This document shows, in pieces, positions 34,142 to 42,605 of a stretch of DNA of 64,000 nt. The position numbers were made by a program, and so were the translations under genes. Location of the stretch: contig NZ_JBHSBI010000029.1 of NCBI RefSeq assembly GCF_042650645.1, forward strand, positions 62,001-126,000, read 5' to 3'. The DNA is from Nonomuraea purpurea (lineage in GTDB: Bacteria; Actinomycetota; Actinomycetes; Streptosporangiales; Streptosporangiaceae). The notes beneath the pieces were generated by a model. That model was given only the letters and a program-made list of their open reading frames with translations. It had not been told where the DNA came from and made no database searches. How positions within the stretch are numbered: the first letter of the stretch is position 1; each line of letters begins with the position of its first letter.

Positions 34142-34952
34142 TCCGCTGCCGGGACGCCTCATAAAGGATGGCGGTGGCCGCGTTCGCGGCGTTCAGCGAA
34201 CTCGCGGCTCCGACCATGGGGATGCTCACCATCGTGTCGCACGCCTCGCGCCATGCGCTGCTGAGCCCGCTGGTCTCGTTGCCGACCAGCAGGAGCGTCG
34301 GCTGGGTGAAGTCGAAGTCGAAGACGTCGCAGTCGCCGTGCTCGTCGGTGCCCACCACGACGATCGGCTTGCCGCGGTCACGCTGCGCGGCCACCCAGCC
34401 GACCACGTCGCCCGGCGCGGGCACCCGGACCGCGGGCAGGGAGAACAACGAGCCCGTGCTCGCCCTGACCGATTTCGGGTCGTACACGTCGGCCGCGTGA
34501 CCCGCCACGATCAGCCCGTGCGCGCCCAGGGCGTCGGCCGAGCGGATGATGCTGCCGATGTTTCCGGGGCTCGTCGGGCGGTCGAACACGACGCCCAGGA
34601 AGTCGTCCCCGACCGCGATGCGGCCGAGGTCGTCGGCGGGCATTCCGACGACGGCGACGGCCTCGGGCGGCGCCTCGTTCTTCTCACCCAGGTCCGCCAG
34701 CATCTCGGGAGCCATCGCGATCCGGTCGACCCGCACGGCGCGCAGCAGCTCCTCCAGCCACTTCGACGGGTTGCGCTGCCCGTCGTAGATGAGCGCGTGG
34801 ACGGGCCAGCCGTGCTCCACCGCGAGTGAGATCGGACGGACTCCCTGGACCAGGAATTCGCGGGCTCGGGTCCGCTTGTTGCGGTTGGTGAGCAGAGACT
34901 CCCACTGCTGGAACCGAGCATTGCGCGTGGTGATTCGCTGAACCGCCGGCAC
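34107..34952 (-). CDS. aviRb: AviRb-like 23S rRNA 2'-O-ribose methyltransferase (orthosomycin resistance)
   Basis: 281 residues from GTG 34952 behind AGGA. The N-terminal RNA-binding part reads RITTRNARFQQWESLLTNRN; the SPOUT catalytic part reads VVFDRPTSPGNIGSIIRSAD, GLIVAGHAADVYDPKSVRAS and LLLVGNETSGLSSAWREACD, then ASSLNAANAATAILYEA. These are the three SpoU/TrmH motifs and are nearly identical to AviRb. AviRb methylates the ribose of U2479 in 23S rRNA. It is convergent with the AviRa-like gene, with their tails overlapping. No transporter gene of the avilamycin ABC type is seen in the window. Confidence 0.93.
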   Translation of the reverse strand: MPAVQRITTRNARFQQWESLLTNRNKRTRAREFLVQGVRPISLAVEHGWPVHALIYDGQRNPSKWLEELLRAVRVDRIAMAPEMLADLGEKNEAPPEAVAVVGMPADDLGRIAVGDDFLGVVFDRPTSPGNIGSIIRSADALGAHGLIVAGHAADVYDPKSVRASTGSLFSLPAVRVPAPGDVVGWVAAQRDRGKPIVVVGTDEHGDCDVFDFDFTQPTLLLVGNETSGLSSAWREACDTMVSIPMVGAASSLNAANAATAILYEASRQRITVARTGGRPQ

Positions 34953-35176
34953 CTGTGTCCTATCAGTCGTAGCGGGTCGCTGCAGGGCGGACTCGCTGGT
35001 TGGCGGCCGTCTGGCGGATGAGCATCGTGTCCTGCTGAAAGACAGTGCCCCCGCCGGCCGGCCGGAATAGATGGTCGCTGCTGGTTTGTGGTCGCCCACT
35101 GTTTCGGCGTGGGCGCTGCTTGATGTGGGTCGCTGACAATTCTCTTGCCGGCTGCTGATGTCGGGGATCGGGTGCC

Positions 35177-36406
35177 CTACGCGGTCACCACCTCCAGTTC
35201 GGGCAGGGGGAAGACCAGTTTCCCACCTGAGCGCAGGAAGTCGCGCTCGCGGGCGATCATCGGCTCCCTGTAGATCCACGGGAGGACCAGGAACTGGTCG
35301 GGGTGGCGTGCCCTGGCCTCCTCGTCGGAGACGATCGGGATGCCAGTGGCAGGGGTGTAGCAGCCGAACTTGTCCTGGTTCACCTCAGCGATGCAGGGTA
35401 GGTCGGCCTCGCCGAGCCCGCAGTACTGCAGGATCACGTTGCCTTTCGTCGAGGCGCCGTACCCGAGGGTGAGCAGGCCGTTCTTCCGCGACTCGGCGAG
35501 GAAGTTGAGCAGCCGGTCGCGGTGCTCCACGGTCCGCCGCGCGAACGAGGCGAGTGGGAGATCCTCTTCTCCGCTGCGGATGGCTGCCAGGGCCGCTTCG
35601 TTGACCTGGGAACCGGCCGTATGCCTGGCCAGGACGACCGAGAGGCTTCCGCCGTAGACCGCGTTCAGTTCGGCGTCCAGGACCTTCAGCCCTGCGCGCT
35701 CGGCCATCCACTCGATCTGGCGCAGCGCGTAGTAGTCCAGGTGTTCGTGGCAAACCACGTCGTAGGCGGTGGCGCGGAGCATCGCGGGCATGTAGCTCTG
35801 CTCGATGATCCAGATGCCGTCGTCAGTCAGCAGTTCCCGCACCTCGCGCATGAAGTCCAGCGGCCGTGGCAGGTCGTAGAACATCGCGATGCAGGTGACG
35901 ACTTTGGCGCGGCGCCCGCCGAGCAGGTCGCGGGAAAAGAAGTCGGTGATCCGCTCGACGTGCGGGGGGTAGAACTCGGCGAAGGCGGAGGCCGCGGGAT
36001 CCACGCCGACCAGGGTGGGGCCGCCGACGGGGTAGGCCGACAACAGGGTGCCGTCGTTGCTGCCGATGTCCACCACCAGGTCGCCGGCGCCGAGCTCGAC
36101 CATGTCCATGATGGCGGCGACCTTGCCGCGCAGGTGCTCGACCATGGAACGGTTCAGACCTGACCGGTAGCCGTAGCGCTCGCCGTACATGAGACCGAAG
36201 TCCGCGGTGTGGCGCAGCTGCACCAGCCCGCAGCCGCTCGGCGAGCAGACCACCAGCTCCAGCGGGACCTGCGGCACAGGCTCGTCGAGGGTGCGCGGGA
36301 AGACGCCGGTGAGGGCCTGCGCGCCCAGGTCGAGTACGGGCAGCAGGTCGGTGTTGTCGCAGATGCGGCAGCGGTCGATGACCGTCATGTGCGGTTGACT
36401 TGTCAT
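35177..36406 (-). CDS. NDP-sugar C-methyltransferase (TylCIII/EvaC type), first copy
   Basis: 409 residues. N-terminal zinc-binding module CRICDN...CSPSGCGLVQL, then the SAM fold with LVVDIGSNDGTLLSAYP, the conserved active-site segment YDVVCHEHLDYYALRQIEWMAERAG (His-Glu-His plus Tyr), and the C-terminal NAD-like fold with GYGASTKGNVILQYCG. This architecture is that of C-methyltransferases acting on NDP-4-ketosugars, forming branched-chain sugars. Its start overlaps the stop of the SDR upstream (ATGA), in an operon with that SDR and a cupin. With a second, different copy at 50859, the product probably carries two branched sugars, or one enzyme builds the eurekanate-type unit. Confidence 0.87.
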   Translation of the reverse strand: MTSQPHMTVIDRCRICDNTDLLPVLDLGAQALTGVFPRTLDEPVPQVPLELVVCSPSGCGLVQLRHTADFGLMYGERYGYRSGLNRSMVEHLRGKVAAIMDMVELGAGDLVVDIGSNDGTLLSAYPVGGPTLVGVDPAASAFAEFYPPHVERITDFFSRDLLGGRRAKVVTCIAMFYDLPRPLDFMREVRELLTDDGIWIIEQSYMPAMLRATAYDVVCHEHLDYYALRQIEWMAERAGLKVLDAELNAVYGGSLSVVLARHTAGSQVNEAALAAIRSGEEDLPLASFARRTVEHRDRLLNFLAESRKNGLLTLGYGASTKGNVILQYCGLGEADLPCIAEVNQDKFGCYTPATGIPIVSDEEARARHPDQFLVLPWIYREPMIARERDFLRSGGKLVFPLPELEVVTA

Positions 36407-37098
36407 GATTCTCCAGGACGGCTGTGATTTTTGAGCCAGCAGACCACGTCCGAGGCGTCCGGCCAGTCGGCCTCGGGGCCGGTGACCACGGGGAACTGGT
36501 CATCGACCCAGTCGCTGTCGAAGGTGGAGCGCGAGCCGACGGCGTCCCTGATCTCCCTCAAGGTGATCGTCGTCCGCGCGCCCACTTCCCACAGCCCCTC
36601 GGAGTTGAGATGCCCAGCCACCCACCGGCCGCACCAGTCGACCGGCGCGAAGCTCTGCCGTGATGACCCCGCCGCGTAGACCGGCCGGTCGCCGACCATG
36701 TCCTGCAGGACGCCCTTGTTGTAGCCGGTGCCGTACATGGGGCCCAGGCGGACGATGAGCCGGCCCGCGCAGAGCTCCTCGGCCTCGGCCCGGTGCCGGC
36801 CGTAGGGGGTGTCCAGCTGGGTGCGCGCGGAGATGGTGCTGATCTGGACAAAGCTCTTCCACTCCCAGTCGCGCAGGAACGCCTCGGTCTTGGCCACCGT
36901 CTCGCGGTGGTCGTCCTCGGGGTGGTGGCGCGCCCAGTAGCGGCGGGACGGGCAGGCCGCGTTGACCAGCACGTCGAACGGGCCGCTGCGGCGTGCCTCC
37001 TCGTAGTTCTCACGATCGACGGGTACGGCCGCGCCGCCGAGGGCGCGGACGATGGCCGATCCGACGAAGCCGCGCCCGCCGGCGACGGCGACTCTCAC
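36403..37098 (-). CDS. Short NAD-dependent epimerase/dehydratase (SDR), sugar nucleotide type
   Basis: 231 residues, shorter than the usual ~310 of extended SDRs. GGRGFVGSAIV is the NAD-binding loop; the catalytic Tyr lies in TPYGRHRAEAEEL, where the usual Y-x-x-x-K has Arg in place of Lys. The Ser-containing strand FVQISTISAR precedes it. Starts at GTG 37098, overlapping the cupin stop (GTGA), and ends overlapping the C-methyltransferase start. A ketoreductase or epimerase role on the C-methylated sugar is likely; the Lys-to-Arg change could reduce activity. Confidence 0.8.
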   Translation of the reverse strand: MRVAVAGGRGFVGSAIVRALGGAAVPVDRENYEEARRSGPFDVLVNAACPSRRYWARHHPEDDHRETVAKTEAFLRDWEWKSFVQISTISARTQLDTPYGRHRAEAEELCAGRLIVRLGPMYGTGYNKGVLQDMVGDRPVYAAGSSRQSFAPVDWCGRWVAGHLNSEGLWEVGARTTITLREIRDAVGSRSTFDSDWVDDQFPVVTGPEADWPDASDVVCWLKNHSRPGES

Positions 37099-37505
37099 AC
37101 GCGCTCCAAGGTGTGCGGCAAGGGCTCGACCTGCACCAGCGGCGGGTCACACTCGTCCCACGGCTTGGTGAGCATGGCGATGAACGTCAGCGACGAGATG
37201 GCGTGTACGGCATGCATGACTCCGCTCGGCGTCCTGGTGCACACCCCACGGGCGACGTGGATGAACTCCTCGGGGCACTTCGGGTCGTCGGGGTCGTCCT
37301 TGGTGACCAGCACGCCCTCGCCCTCGACGAAGAGCAGGTATTCGACAAAGTGCGGATGGTAGTGCAGGCCGCGCACCTTTCCAGGGTGCATGTGCAGCAT
37401 GTTGAATTCCAGGATGGGGTCGGGCGGCACCCACGTGAAAATGCCGCCGCGCCCATCTCTGACGGTATCCAAGTTGCAGGACGGTTTGAGGACTTCGATT
37501 TTCAT
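37095..37505 (-). CDS. Cupin-fold sugar-nucleotide-modifying protein
   Basis: 136 residues from ATG 37505 behind GGAGGT. A single cupin: FNMLHMHPGKVRGLHYHPHFVEYLLFVEGEGVLV contains the H-x-H...E metal-like motif, and GVCTRTPSGVMHAVHAIS the second His motif. Size and pattern are like cupin epimerases/isomerases of capsule and deoxysugar pathways (FdtA/WxcM/RmlC-like relatives), though it is not a canonical RmlC. First gene of a three-gene minus-strand operon with an SDR and a C-methyltransferase, divergent from gmd. Probably catalyses an epimerisation or isomerisation of the same keto sugar. Confidence 0.75.
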   Translation of the reverse strand: MKIEVLKPSCNLDTVRDGRGGIFTWVPPDPILEFNMLHMHPGKVRGLHYHPHFVEYLLFVEGEGVLVTKDDPDDPKCPEEFIHVARGVCTRTPSGVMHAVHAISSLTFIAMLTKPWDECDPPLVQVEPLPHTLERV

Positions 37506-37617
37506 GCGACCTCCACTCAGGTCGTTCCTCCGGGCGCAGGAGTAACCGAGGCTAACGTGCCCCGGCGGCATTGGAGCTGAGGGAAATGCTAGATTTTGGC
37601 GCCGGTCGGCCGTGACG

Positions 37618-37638
37618 GCGTCTGCCCAGGGCAGACGC
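37618..37638. promoter_or_regulatory. Perfect 21-base palindrome in the cupin/gmd divergent promoter region
   Basis: GCGTCTGCCC (37618-37627), a central A, and GGGCAGACGC (37629-37638) form a perfect palindrome. It lies 113 bases upstream of the cupin start and 165 bases upstream of gmd, and could be an operator or, as RNA, a hairpin. Confidence 0.6.
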
Positions 37639-37659
37639 GCCAGGCGCCGGCGGCGCTCA

Positions 37660-37674
37660 CTAGTAGATTCACTA
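37660..37674 (+). promoter_or_regulatory. CTAGTWGA-type motif in divergent promoter region
   Basis: CTAGTAGATTCACTA; near-identical elements occur at 45967-45981, on the minus strand at 54583-54597, and in part at 42063-42070. All are intergenic in this cluster. CTAG is rare in GC-rich DNA, so a shared regulator site is possible. Confidence 0.5.
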
Positions 37675-37802
37675 CACTGTTTTGCCGATTCGTGATGTCG
37701 GAAAGAATGTTGCGTATCGTGAAGCGCGATAAGGGCAACGCGTCCGTTTCAACTATGGCTGGATGACAGTTGACCGTCGGCGCAAGGCGATACCTCGCGC
37801 GG

Positions 37803-38867
37803 ATGGCCTCATGGCTGGAGATTATCCTGACTAAGCGCGCACTGATCACTGGGATTACCGGCCAAGACGGCACTTATCTCGCTGAGCACCTTCTTGCCGC
37901 CGGTTATGAGGTATTCGGGATGATACGGGGCCAGGCGCCGCCTGCCACCCGTGGGAAGAAGCGGCCCAATCCGGAGGTCAGGCTCGTCAGCGGTGACCTG
38001 CTGGACCAGTCGAGTCTGATCGCGTCGATCGAGCAGGTGCAGCCGGCCGAGGTCTACAACCTCGGCGCGCTGTCCTATGTCCCCATCTCGTGGCAGCAGG
38101 CGGCGACCACGGCGGAGATCACGGGGATGGGCGTTCTCCGTGTTCTGGAAGCGCTCAGGATCGTCAGCGGGGTGACCGCCTCCCAGGCTCCGGGGCCGGG
38201 GCAGCCGCGCTTTTACCAGGCGTCCTCGTCGGAGATGTTCGGAAAGACCAGGGAGACCCCGCAGAGCGAGCTCACGCCGTTTCACCCGCGTAGCCCGTAC
38301 GGCGTCGCGAAGACGTTCGGCCATTACACGGTGCAGAACTACCGTGAGTCGTACGGCATGTTCGCGGTCTCCGGCATTCTGTTCAACCACGAGTCGCCGG
38401 TGCGCGGCGCCGAGTTCGTGACGCGGAAGGTGTCGCTCGGCGTGGCCGCCATCAAGCTCGGCCTGCGGGACACCCTGCAACTGGGCAACCTGGACGCGGA
38501 ACGCGACTGGGGGTTCGCCGGGGACTACGTGCGGGGCATGGCACTGATGCTGGCGCGGGACGAGCCAGAGGACTTCGTGCTGGGCACCGGCGTCACGCAC
38601 AGCGTGAAAGAGCTGGTCGCGTCGGCCTTCGCCCACGTCGGCCTGGACTGGCGCGAGCACGTGGTGGTGGACCCCTCGCTGCTGCGTCCGGCCGAGGTCG
38701 ACCAGCTGTGCGCCGATCCGGCTAAGGCGGGGGAGAAGCTCGGCTGGAAGCCCGCCGTCTCCTTCGAGGAGCTGGTCGCCATGATGGTGGACAGCGATCT
38801 GCGGCTGCTGTGGGACTCGCGCCACGACCTCGACACCAAGGCGCCCGAGGTGGCCTCGTTGTGGTGA
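37803..38867 (+). CDS. gmd: GDP-mannose 4,6-dehydratase
   Basis: About 354 residues from ATG 37803; a TTG at 37770 is an alternative and the ribosome site is weak in both cases. ALITGITGQDGTYLAEHLL is the NADP loop; FYQASSSEMFGK holds the catalytic Ser and Glu; SPYGVAKTFGH the Tyr/Lys; GILFNHESPVRGAEFVTRK is the signature of GDP-mannose dehydratases; VDPSLLRPAEVDQLCADPAKA completes the family pattern. Makes GDP-4-keto-6-deoxy-mannose, entry to GDP-D-rhamnose or fucose-type sugars. Orthosomycins contain a mixture of TDP- and GDP-derived sugars, so a Gmd fits. First gene of an operon with the 2,3-dehydratase and 3-ketoreductase genes. Confidence 0.88.
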   Translation: MASWLEIILTKRALITGITGQDGTYLAEHLLAAGYEVFGMIRGQAPPATRGKKRPNPEVRLVSGDLLDQSSLIASIEQVQPAEVYNLGALSYVPISWQQAATTAEITGMGVLRVLEALRIVSGVTASQAPGPGQPRFYQASSSEMFGKTRETPQSELTPFHPRSPYGVAKTFGHYTVQNYRESYGMFAVSGILFNHESPVRGAEFVTRKVSLGVAAIKLGLRDTLQLGNLDAERDWGFAGDYVRGMALMLARDEPEDFVLGTGVTHSVKELVASAFAHVGLDWREHVVVDPSLLRPAEVDQLCADPAKAGEKLGWKPAVSFEELVAMMVDSDLRLLWDSRHDLDTKAPEVASLW

Positions 38868-38906
38868 GCCCTCGTGCCGGACGGCTCGAAGACCTAAGGA
38901 CACGTG

Positions 38907-40223
38907 ATGACCTCAGCAGATCTGGATAGCCACCATAACCTCGCTGCCGGCGGAGGCGGCCGAAGCGAGGGATTCCTCTCCTGGTTCGCGGAGCGGACCC
39001 GGATGTCCGGCTGCCACGTGGACCGCGCGCCGCTGACCGAGCTGCGCGGATGGGCGTTCGACGAGGCCACAGGGAACCTGGGGCACGAGAGCGGCCGGTT
39101 CTTCGTGGTCGAAGGGCTGCATGTCCGCACGAGCTACGGCGCGGTTCGCGAGTGGAGCCAGCCGATCATCAACCAGCCGGAGATCGGTATCCTCGGCCTG
39201 TTGGTGAAGATGGTGGACGGCGTTCCCCACTGCCTAGTGCAGGCCAAGATGGAGCCGGGCGACCTCAACACGATGCAGCTCTCGCCGATCGTCCAGGCCA
39301 CGCGGAGCAACTACGCCGGCGTCCACCGCGGCAGCCGCGTGAAGTACCTCGAGTACTTCACCCGCCCGCCCGCCGGGCAGGTCCTGGTCGACGACGACCT
39401 GCACGTCTCCGACGAGCACCGCTGGCTGTCCCTGCCGGAGATCAGGCGATTGCTGCGGATCGACGGGCTCGTGAACACGGACACCAGGACTGTGCTGTCC
39501 TGCCTGCCCGCCTTCTTCTTCTCCGACGTCGGCAGCGCACTCACGGAGGAGGGGATGGCCGCGGCACTGGCCCGGTCCGTCAACGGGCAGGGCACGCCCC
39601 ACCACGGGACGGTGGACGTCCTGAGCTGGTTCACCTCGGCCAAGAGCCGCCACGAGCTGGCCGTCCGTCGCGTTCCCCTGCGCGGGCTGCCGGGTTGGCG
39701 GGGCCCCGGGGAGGAGATCACCCACGAAGACGGACGCCACTTCAGCATCGTCGGGGTCACCGTACGCGCGAACCACCGTGAGGCGGCCGAGTGGGACCAG
39801 CCGCTGCTGCACCCGCAGGGGTGCGGGCTGGTCGCCTTCGTGGTGAAGAACGTCGACGGGGTGGCGCACCTGCTCGTCCACGCGCGCTTCCAGGCGGGCC
39901 TCCTGGACGCCATGGAGATGGGACCAACCGTCCAGTGTAACCCGGAGAACCATCCCGGCGGCCCGCCGATCTTCCTCGACTACGTGCTGGGCGTCTCCGC
40001 CGAGCGGATCCTGTACGACACCGTCCTCGCCGAGGAGGGCGGCAGGTTCCATCACTCGCAGAACCGCTACCTGCTGGTGGAAGCCGACGAGGACTTCCCG
40101 CTGGAGGTGCCGGTGGACTTCTGCTGGGTCACCGCCCACCAGCTCACCACCCTGCTGCGGCACGGCTACTACGTCAACGTGGAAGCACGCAGCCTGCTGA
40201 CCTGCCTGCACAGTCTGTGGTGA
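38907..40223 (+). CDS. NDP-hexose 2,3-dehydratase
   Basis: 438 residues from ATG 38907 behind TAAGGA (a GTG at 38904 is also possible). The protein is an internal duplication: FLSWFAERTRMSGCHVDRAPLTELRGW... and VLSWFTSAKSRHELAVRRVPLRGLPGW..., each followed by GRFFVVEGLHVRT / GRHFSIVGVTVRA and a WSQP/WDQP...G.L...V.G..H.LV.A box. This is diagnostic for TylCVI/EryBVI/AviS-type enzymes that remove the C2 hydroxyl from TDP-4-keto-6-deoxyglucose. With the 3-ketoreductase encoded next (GTGA overlap) it makes a 2,6-dideoxysugar such as olivose, present in avilamycins. The operon contains the matching pair of activities. Confidence 0.92.
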   Translation: MTSADLDSHHNLAAGGGGRSEGFLSWFAERTRMSGCHVDRAPLTELRGWAFDEATGNLGHESGRFFVVEGLHVRTSYGAVREWSQPIINQPEIGILGLLVKMVDGVPHCLVQAKMEPGDLNTMQLSPIVQATRSNYAGVHRGSRVKYLEYFTRPPAGQVLVDDDLHVSDEHRWLSLPEIRRLLRIDGLVNTDTRTVLSCLPAFFFSDVGSALTEEGMAAALARSVNGQGTPHHGTVDVLSWFTSAKSRHELAVRRVPLRGLPGWRGPGEEITHEDGRHFSIVGVTVRANHREAAEWDQPLLHPQGCGLVAFVVKNVDGVAHLLVHARFQAGLLDAMEMGPTVQCNPENHPGGPPIFLDYVLGVSAERILYDTVLAEEGGRFHHSQNRYLLVEADEDFPLEVPVDFCWVTAHQLTTLLRHGYYVNVEARSLLTCLHSLW

Positions 40224-41203
40224 GCGTCGTGTCCACGCATCCGCTCAGGCTCGGCCTGCTGGGCTGCGCCGACATCGCCTGGCGCCGCACCCTACCGGTG
40301 ATCCAGTGTGAGCCCGCGGTCGAACTGGTGGCCGTCGCGGCCAGGGACATGGCCAAGGCCAAGGTGTTCGCCGACCGATTCGGCGGCCAGGCCGTGGAGG
40401 ACTACCGGGCGCTCCTGGAACGGCCGGACATCGACGCCGTCTACATCCCGCTGCCCGCCGGACTCCATCGGGAGTGGATCGTCAGGACGCTGAACGCCGG
40501 CAAGCACGTGCTCGTGGAGAAGCCGCTCACCACGCGACACGTCGACACGGTCGAGGTTTTGGAGCTGGCCGGGTCACGCGGGCTGACGCTGATGGAGAAC
40601 CTCACATCTCTCCGGCACGGCCTGCACACCGCCGTCCAGGACCTGGTGTCCGGTGGGGAGGTCGGTGAACTGCGCATGCTCAGCGCCGCCTTCGGCTTCC
40701 CCCCGCTCAGCCCGAAGGACATCCGATACCGGCCAGACCTGGGCGGCGGCGCGCTGCTCGACGTCGGCGTGTACCCGCTCAGCACGGCCCAGCGCTTCCT
40801 CGGCCCCGATCTCGAAGTGGTCGGCGCGACGCTGAAGCAGGATCCGGAGTACGGCGTCGACGTGTCGGGCGACGTGTTGCTGCGTACGCCCGACGGCAGG
40901 ACGGCTCATGTCGCCTTCGGGTTCGAGCATGGCTACCGCTGCGATTACGCGTTGTGGGGCAGCGGGGGGCGGATCTTCGTCGACCGCGCTTACACGCCTC
41001 CGCCGACCTGGCATCCGGTGATCAGGCTGGAGCGCCAGGACGAGGTGCGGGAGCTGACCCTGCCGCCCGAGGACCAGTTCGCCACCACCCTCCGCGCGTT
41101 CCTCCGCGCTGTGAGCACTTCGGAGCAGCCCGCCGACGCGGAGGTGGCGATCCGTGTTCAGGCGCAGCTGGTCGACCAGATCAGGGATCGGGCGCAGGCT
41201 TAG
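40220..41203 (+). CDS. NDP-hexose 3-ketoreductase (Gfo/Idh/MocA family)
   Basis: 327 residues; GTG 40220 overlaps the stop of the 2,3-dehydratase (GTGA). LRLGLLGCADIAWRRTLP is the NADP loop, AGKHVLVEKPLTT contains the E-K-P motif with the catalytic Lys, and YRPDLGGGALLDVGVYPL with a later Asp/Tyr completes the family. Equivalent to TylCII/AviT-type reductases that reduce the C3 ketone left by the 2,3-dehydratase. The next gene expected, a 4-ketoreductase, is present only as an N-terminal stub at 41234. Confidence 0.9.
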   Translation: MSVVSTHPLRLGLLGCADIAWRRTLPVIQCEPAVELVAVAARDMAKAKVFADRFGGQAVEDYRALLERPDIDAVYIPLPAGLHREWIVRTLNAGKHVLVEKPLTTRHVDTVEVLELAGSRGLTLMENLTSLRHGLHTAVQDLVSGGEVGELRMLSAAFGFPPLSPKDIRYRPDLGGGALLDVGVYPLSTAQRFLGPDLEVVGATLKQDPEYGVDVSGDVLLRTPDGRTAHVAFGFEHGYRCDYALWGSGGRIFVDRAYTPPPTWHPVIRLERQDEVRELTLPPEDQFATTLRAFLRAVSTSEQPADAEVAIRVQAQLVDQIRDRAQA

Positions 41204-41233
41204 TTCGCTCCGCGAACCGATCAGGAGACACAG

Positions 41234-41370
41234 CTGAGCGGAGGGCATGTCGTCCTGCTCGGCGGCACAGGTGTCCTGGGACGCCAGGGGTGCGCGGATC
41301 TCGCCGGGTGATGACCTGCTCGCCGTGGCCAGGATCGCTCCTCACCCCCCGCTGTGGCTTCGCTGCCGGC
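41234..41370 (+). pseudogene. N-terminal stub of an NDP-sugar ketoreductase/epimerase
   Basis: Directly after the 3-ketoreductase gene, with CAGGAG upstream, the frame reads LSGGHVVLLGGTGVLGR, the NAD-binding start of a sugar SDR, then QGCADLAG and a stop. Shifted by one base, it continues DDLLAVARIAPHPP, as in intact homologues. Everything after ~40 residues is missing. The fragment ends 36 bases before the 5' end of a group II intron relic, so an insertion or deletion event removed the rest. Confidence 0.65.
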
Positions 41371-41406
41371 CGATGACCTCGCCGTTCTTCTTGACCTCAT
41401 GAATTC

Positions 41407-41986
41407 GTGCGCCCAGCAGAACGGACGCGAAGCCTGCGGCGTCGTTAGAGGTCCGCTTGCAAAGGCGGGAACAGGAAGAGCCGAGCCCCCGAATCCAGGG
41501 GGAAGGCCACGGAAGCGGTGAAGAGCCTGGAGCGCTGCCGCGAAGAACTTCCCCGCGTATGGGGCGCGGAACGTATCGACAGTGGCGGCGGGAACTGGGG
41601 AGGCCCTCCCCGGTCCGGTGACCTGCGGAAGATGTTGCCGGAGCGTGGCGTCCTATAACCGGTCCGAGCCGGGAAGTGGATGGCCGGCCGGGTGGGCGTC
41701 GGAGACGGCCATAGTACTGCTTGACCTGACCGGACAACACAACCGGCGGGGAGGGAAGGGCCGCTGCTTCGTCGATGCGTCATGGTGCACGGAGGTGGCC
41801 CGGTGAGTGCCGGTCAGGTTAGTCCCGCCGCGTCGGGGTCGCGGGAACCACGGGTTCCGCGTGATCCGGTCCGAGTCCTGCAGCATGCGCTGTACCGGGC
41901 GGCCAAGGCCGACCCCGGACGTGGATTCCACGCGCTGATGGACACGGTCTACCGCAGAGACGTTCTGTGGCGCGGGTGGGTGGCGT
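41407..41986 (+). mobile_element. Truncated group II intron, 5' part with start of the maturase gene
   Basis: It begins with the group II boundary GTGCGCCCAGC (41407) and continues with a ribozyme domain I-like sequence. Near 41791 GGAGG precedes GTG 41803, and the frame reads DPVRVLQHALYRAAKADPGR, FHALMDTVYRRDVLWRGWVA, the N-terminus of bacterial group II reverse transcriptase/maturases. The match stops near 41986, where AT-richer unrelated DNA begins. The reverse transcriptase core, X domain and intron 3' end are absent, so it cannot splice or move. Confidence 0.75.
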
Positions 41987-42314
41987 TTAGTAAATCCACT
42001 AGAGCGATTTCAAGATCATCATTGGTCCGGTTTTGCGTGCTATCGTTGCTAAGTGTTCCGAACTAGTTGAGTTAGGCATACTTACCGAGTGCTTGACAAC
42101 TATGTTCCCAATAGAGTATGGGCCACCAAATCGTGCCTTTGGCGTGGGTCAGCGCTCTCTTGTGTAGCGGCATGACATCACTGTGTAACGCGGCATGACC
42201 GGCCCTCGGTCCGACGAGAGGGGGATGCCATGTGAAAACAAATTAGAGGACGAGGACGTCGATCGCATTGATCGACGCCAGCAGGCATGGACAAGGTCGA
42301 TAGATAAGAGGACC
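41987..42314. promoter_or_regulatory. AT-rich upstream region of the LuxR-type regulator gene
   Basis: About 330 bases, markedly AT-richer than the neighbours. It holds CTAGTTGA at 42063-42070, matching the cluster motif, and a repeated TGTGTAxCG(C)GGCATGAC at about 42160-42172 and 42182-42199 (TTGTGTAGCGGCATGACATC and CTGTGTAACGCGGCATGACC). These direct repeats are candidate regulator sites. No gene is seen. Confidence 0.5.
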
Positions 42315-42605
42315 ATGCACTCCAACTCTGCTACCCCCTTATCGGAATTGCACGTCAAAATCATCGAAAGCATCGCCGCGGGTGAGCGAACCCTTAAGAT
42401 CGCCGGCAAGCTGTATCTGAGTCGCCAAGGGGTCGAATACCACGTCAGCAAGCTCCTGCAGCAGCTTCGAGTGCCGAACCGTCCGGCGCTCGTCGCCAAA
42501 GCGTATTCGATGGGAATTCTCCTCCCCGGCACGTGGCCGCCGGAAGCGCCGCGGCACGACGGCCGCATCCCGCCGCCCCGCTTGGAACGCTTTACCGTTC
42601 CTTGA
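42315..42605 (+). CDS. Small LuxR-type (HTH only) transcriptional regulator
   Basis: 96 residues from ATG 42315 behind AGAGGA; longer in-frame starts at 42195 and 42228 are possible but less well supported. LSELHVKIIESIAAGERTLKIAGKLYLSRQGVEYHVSKLLQQLRVPNRPALVAKAYSMGIL is a LuxR C-terminal helix-turn-helix with no sensor domain. Stand-alone regulators like this are found in actinomycete antibiotic clusters. It stands alone, facing the glycosyltransferase gene at 43368, with AT-rich direct repeats upstream. It is the only regulator within the cluster part of the window and the likely pathway activator. Confidence 0.82.
   Translation: MHSNSATPLSELHVKIIESIAAGERTLKIAGKLYLSRQGVEYHVSKLLQQLRVPNRPALVAKAYSMGILLPGTWPPEAPRHDGRIPPPRLERFTVP

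Noticed and set aside
41342..41740. 132-codon minus-strand frame after the 3-ketoreductase gene
   Set aside because: The plus strand of this segment fits the 5' part of a group II intron, and the minus frame has no family features.
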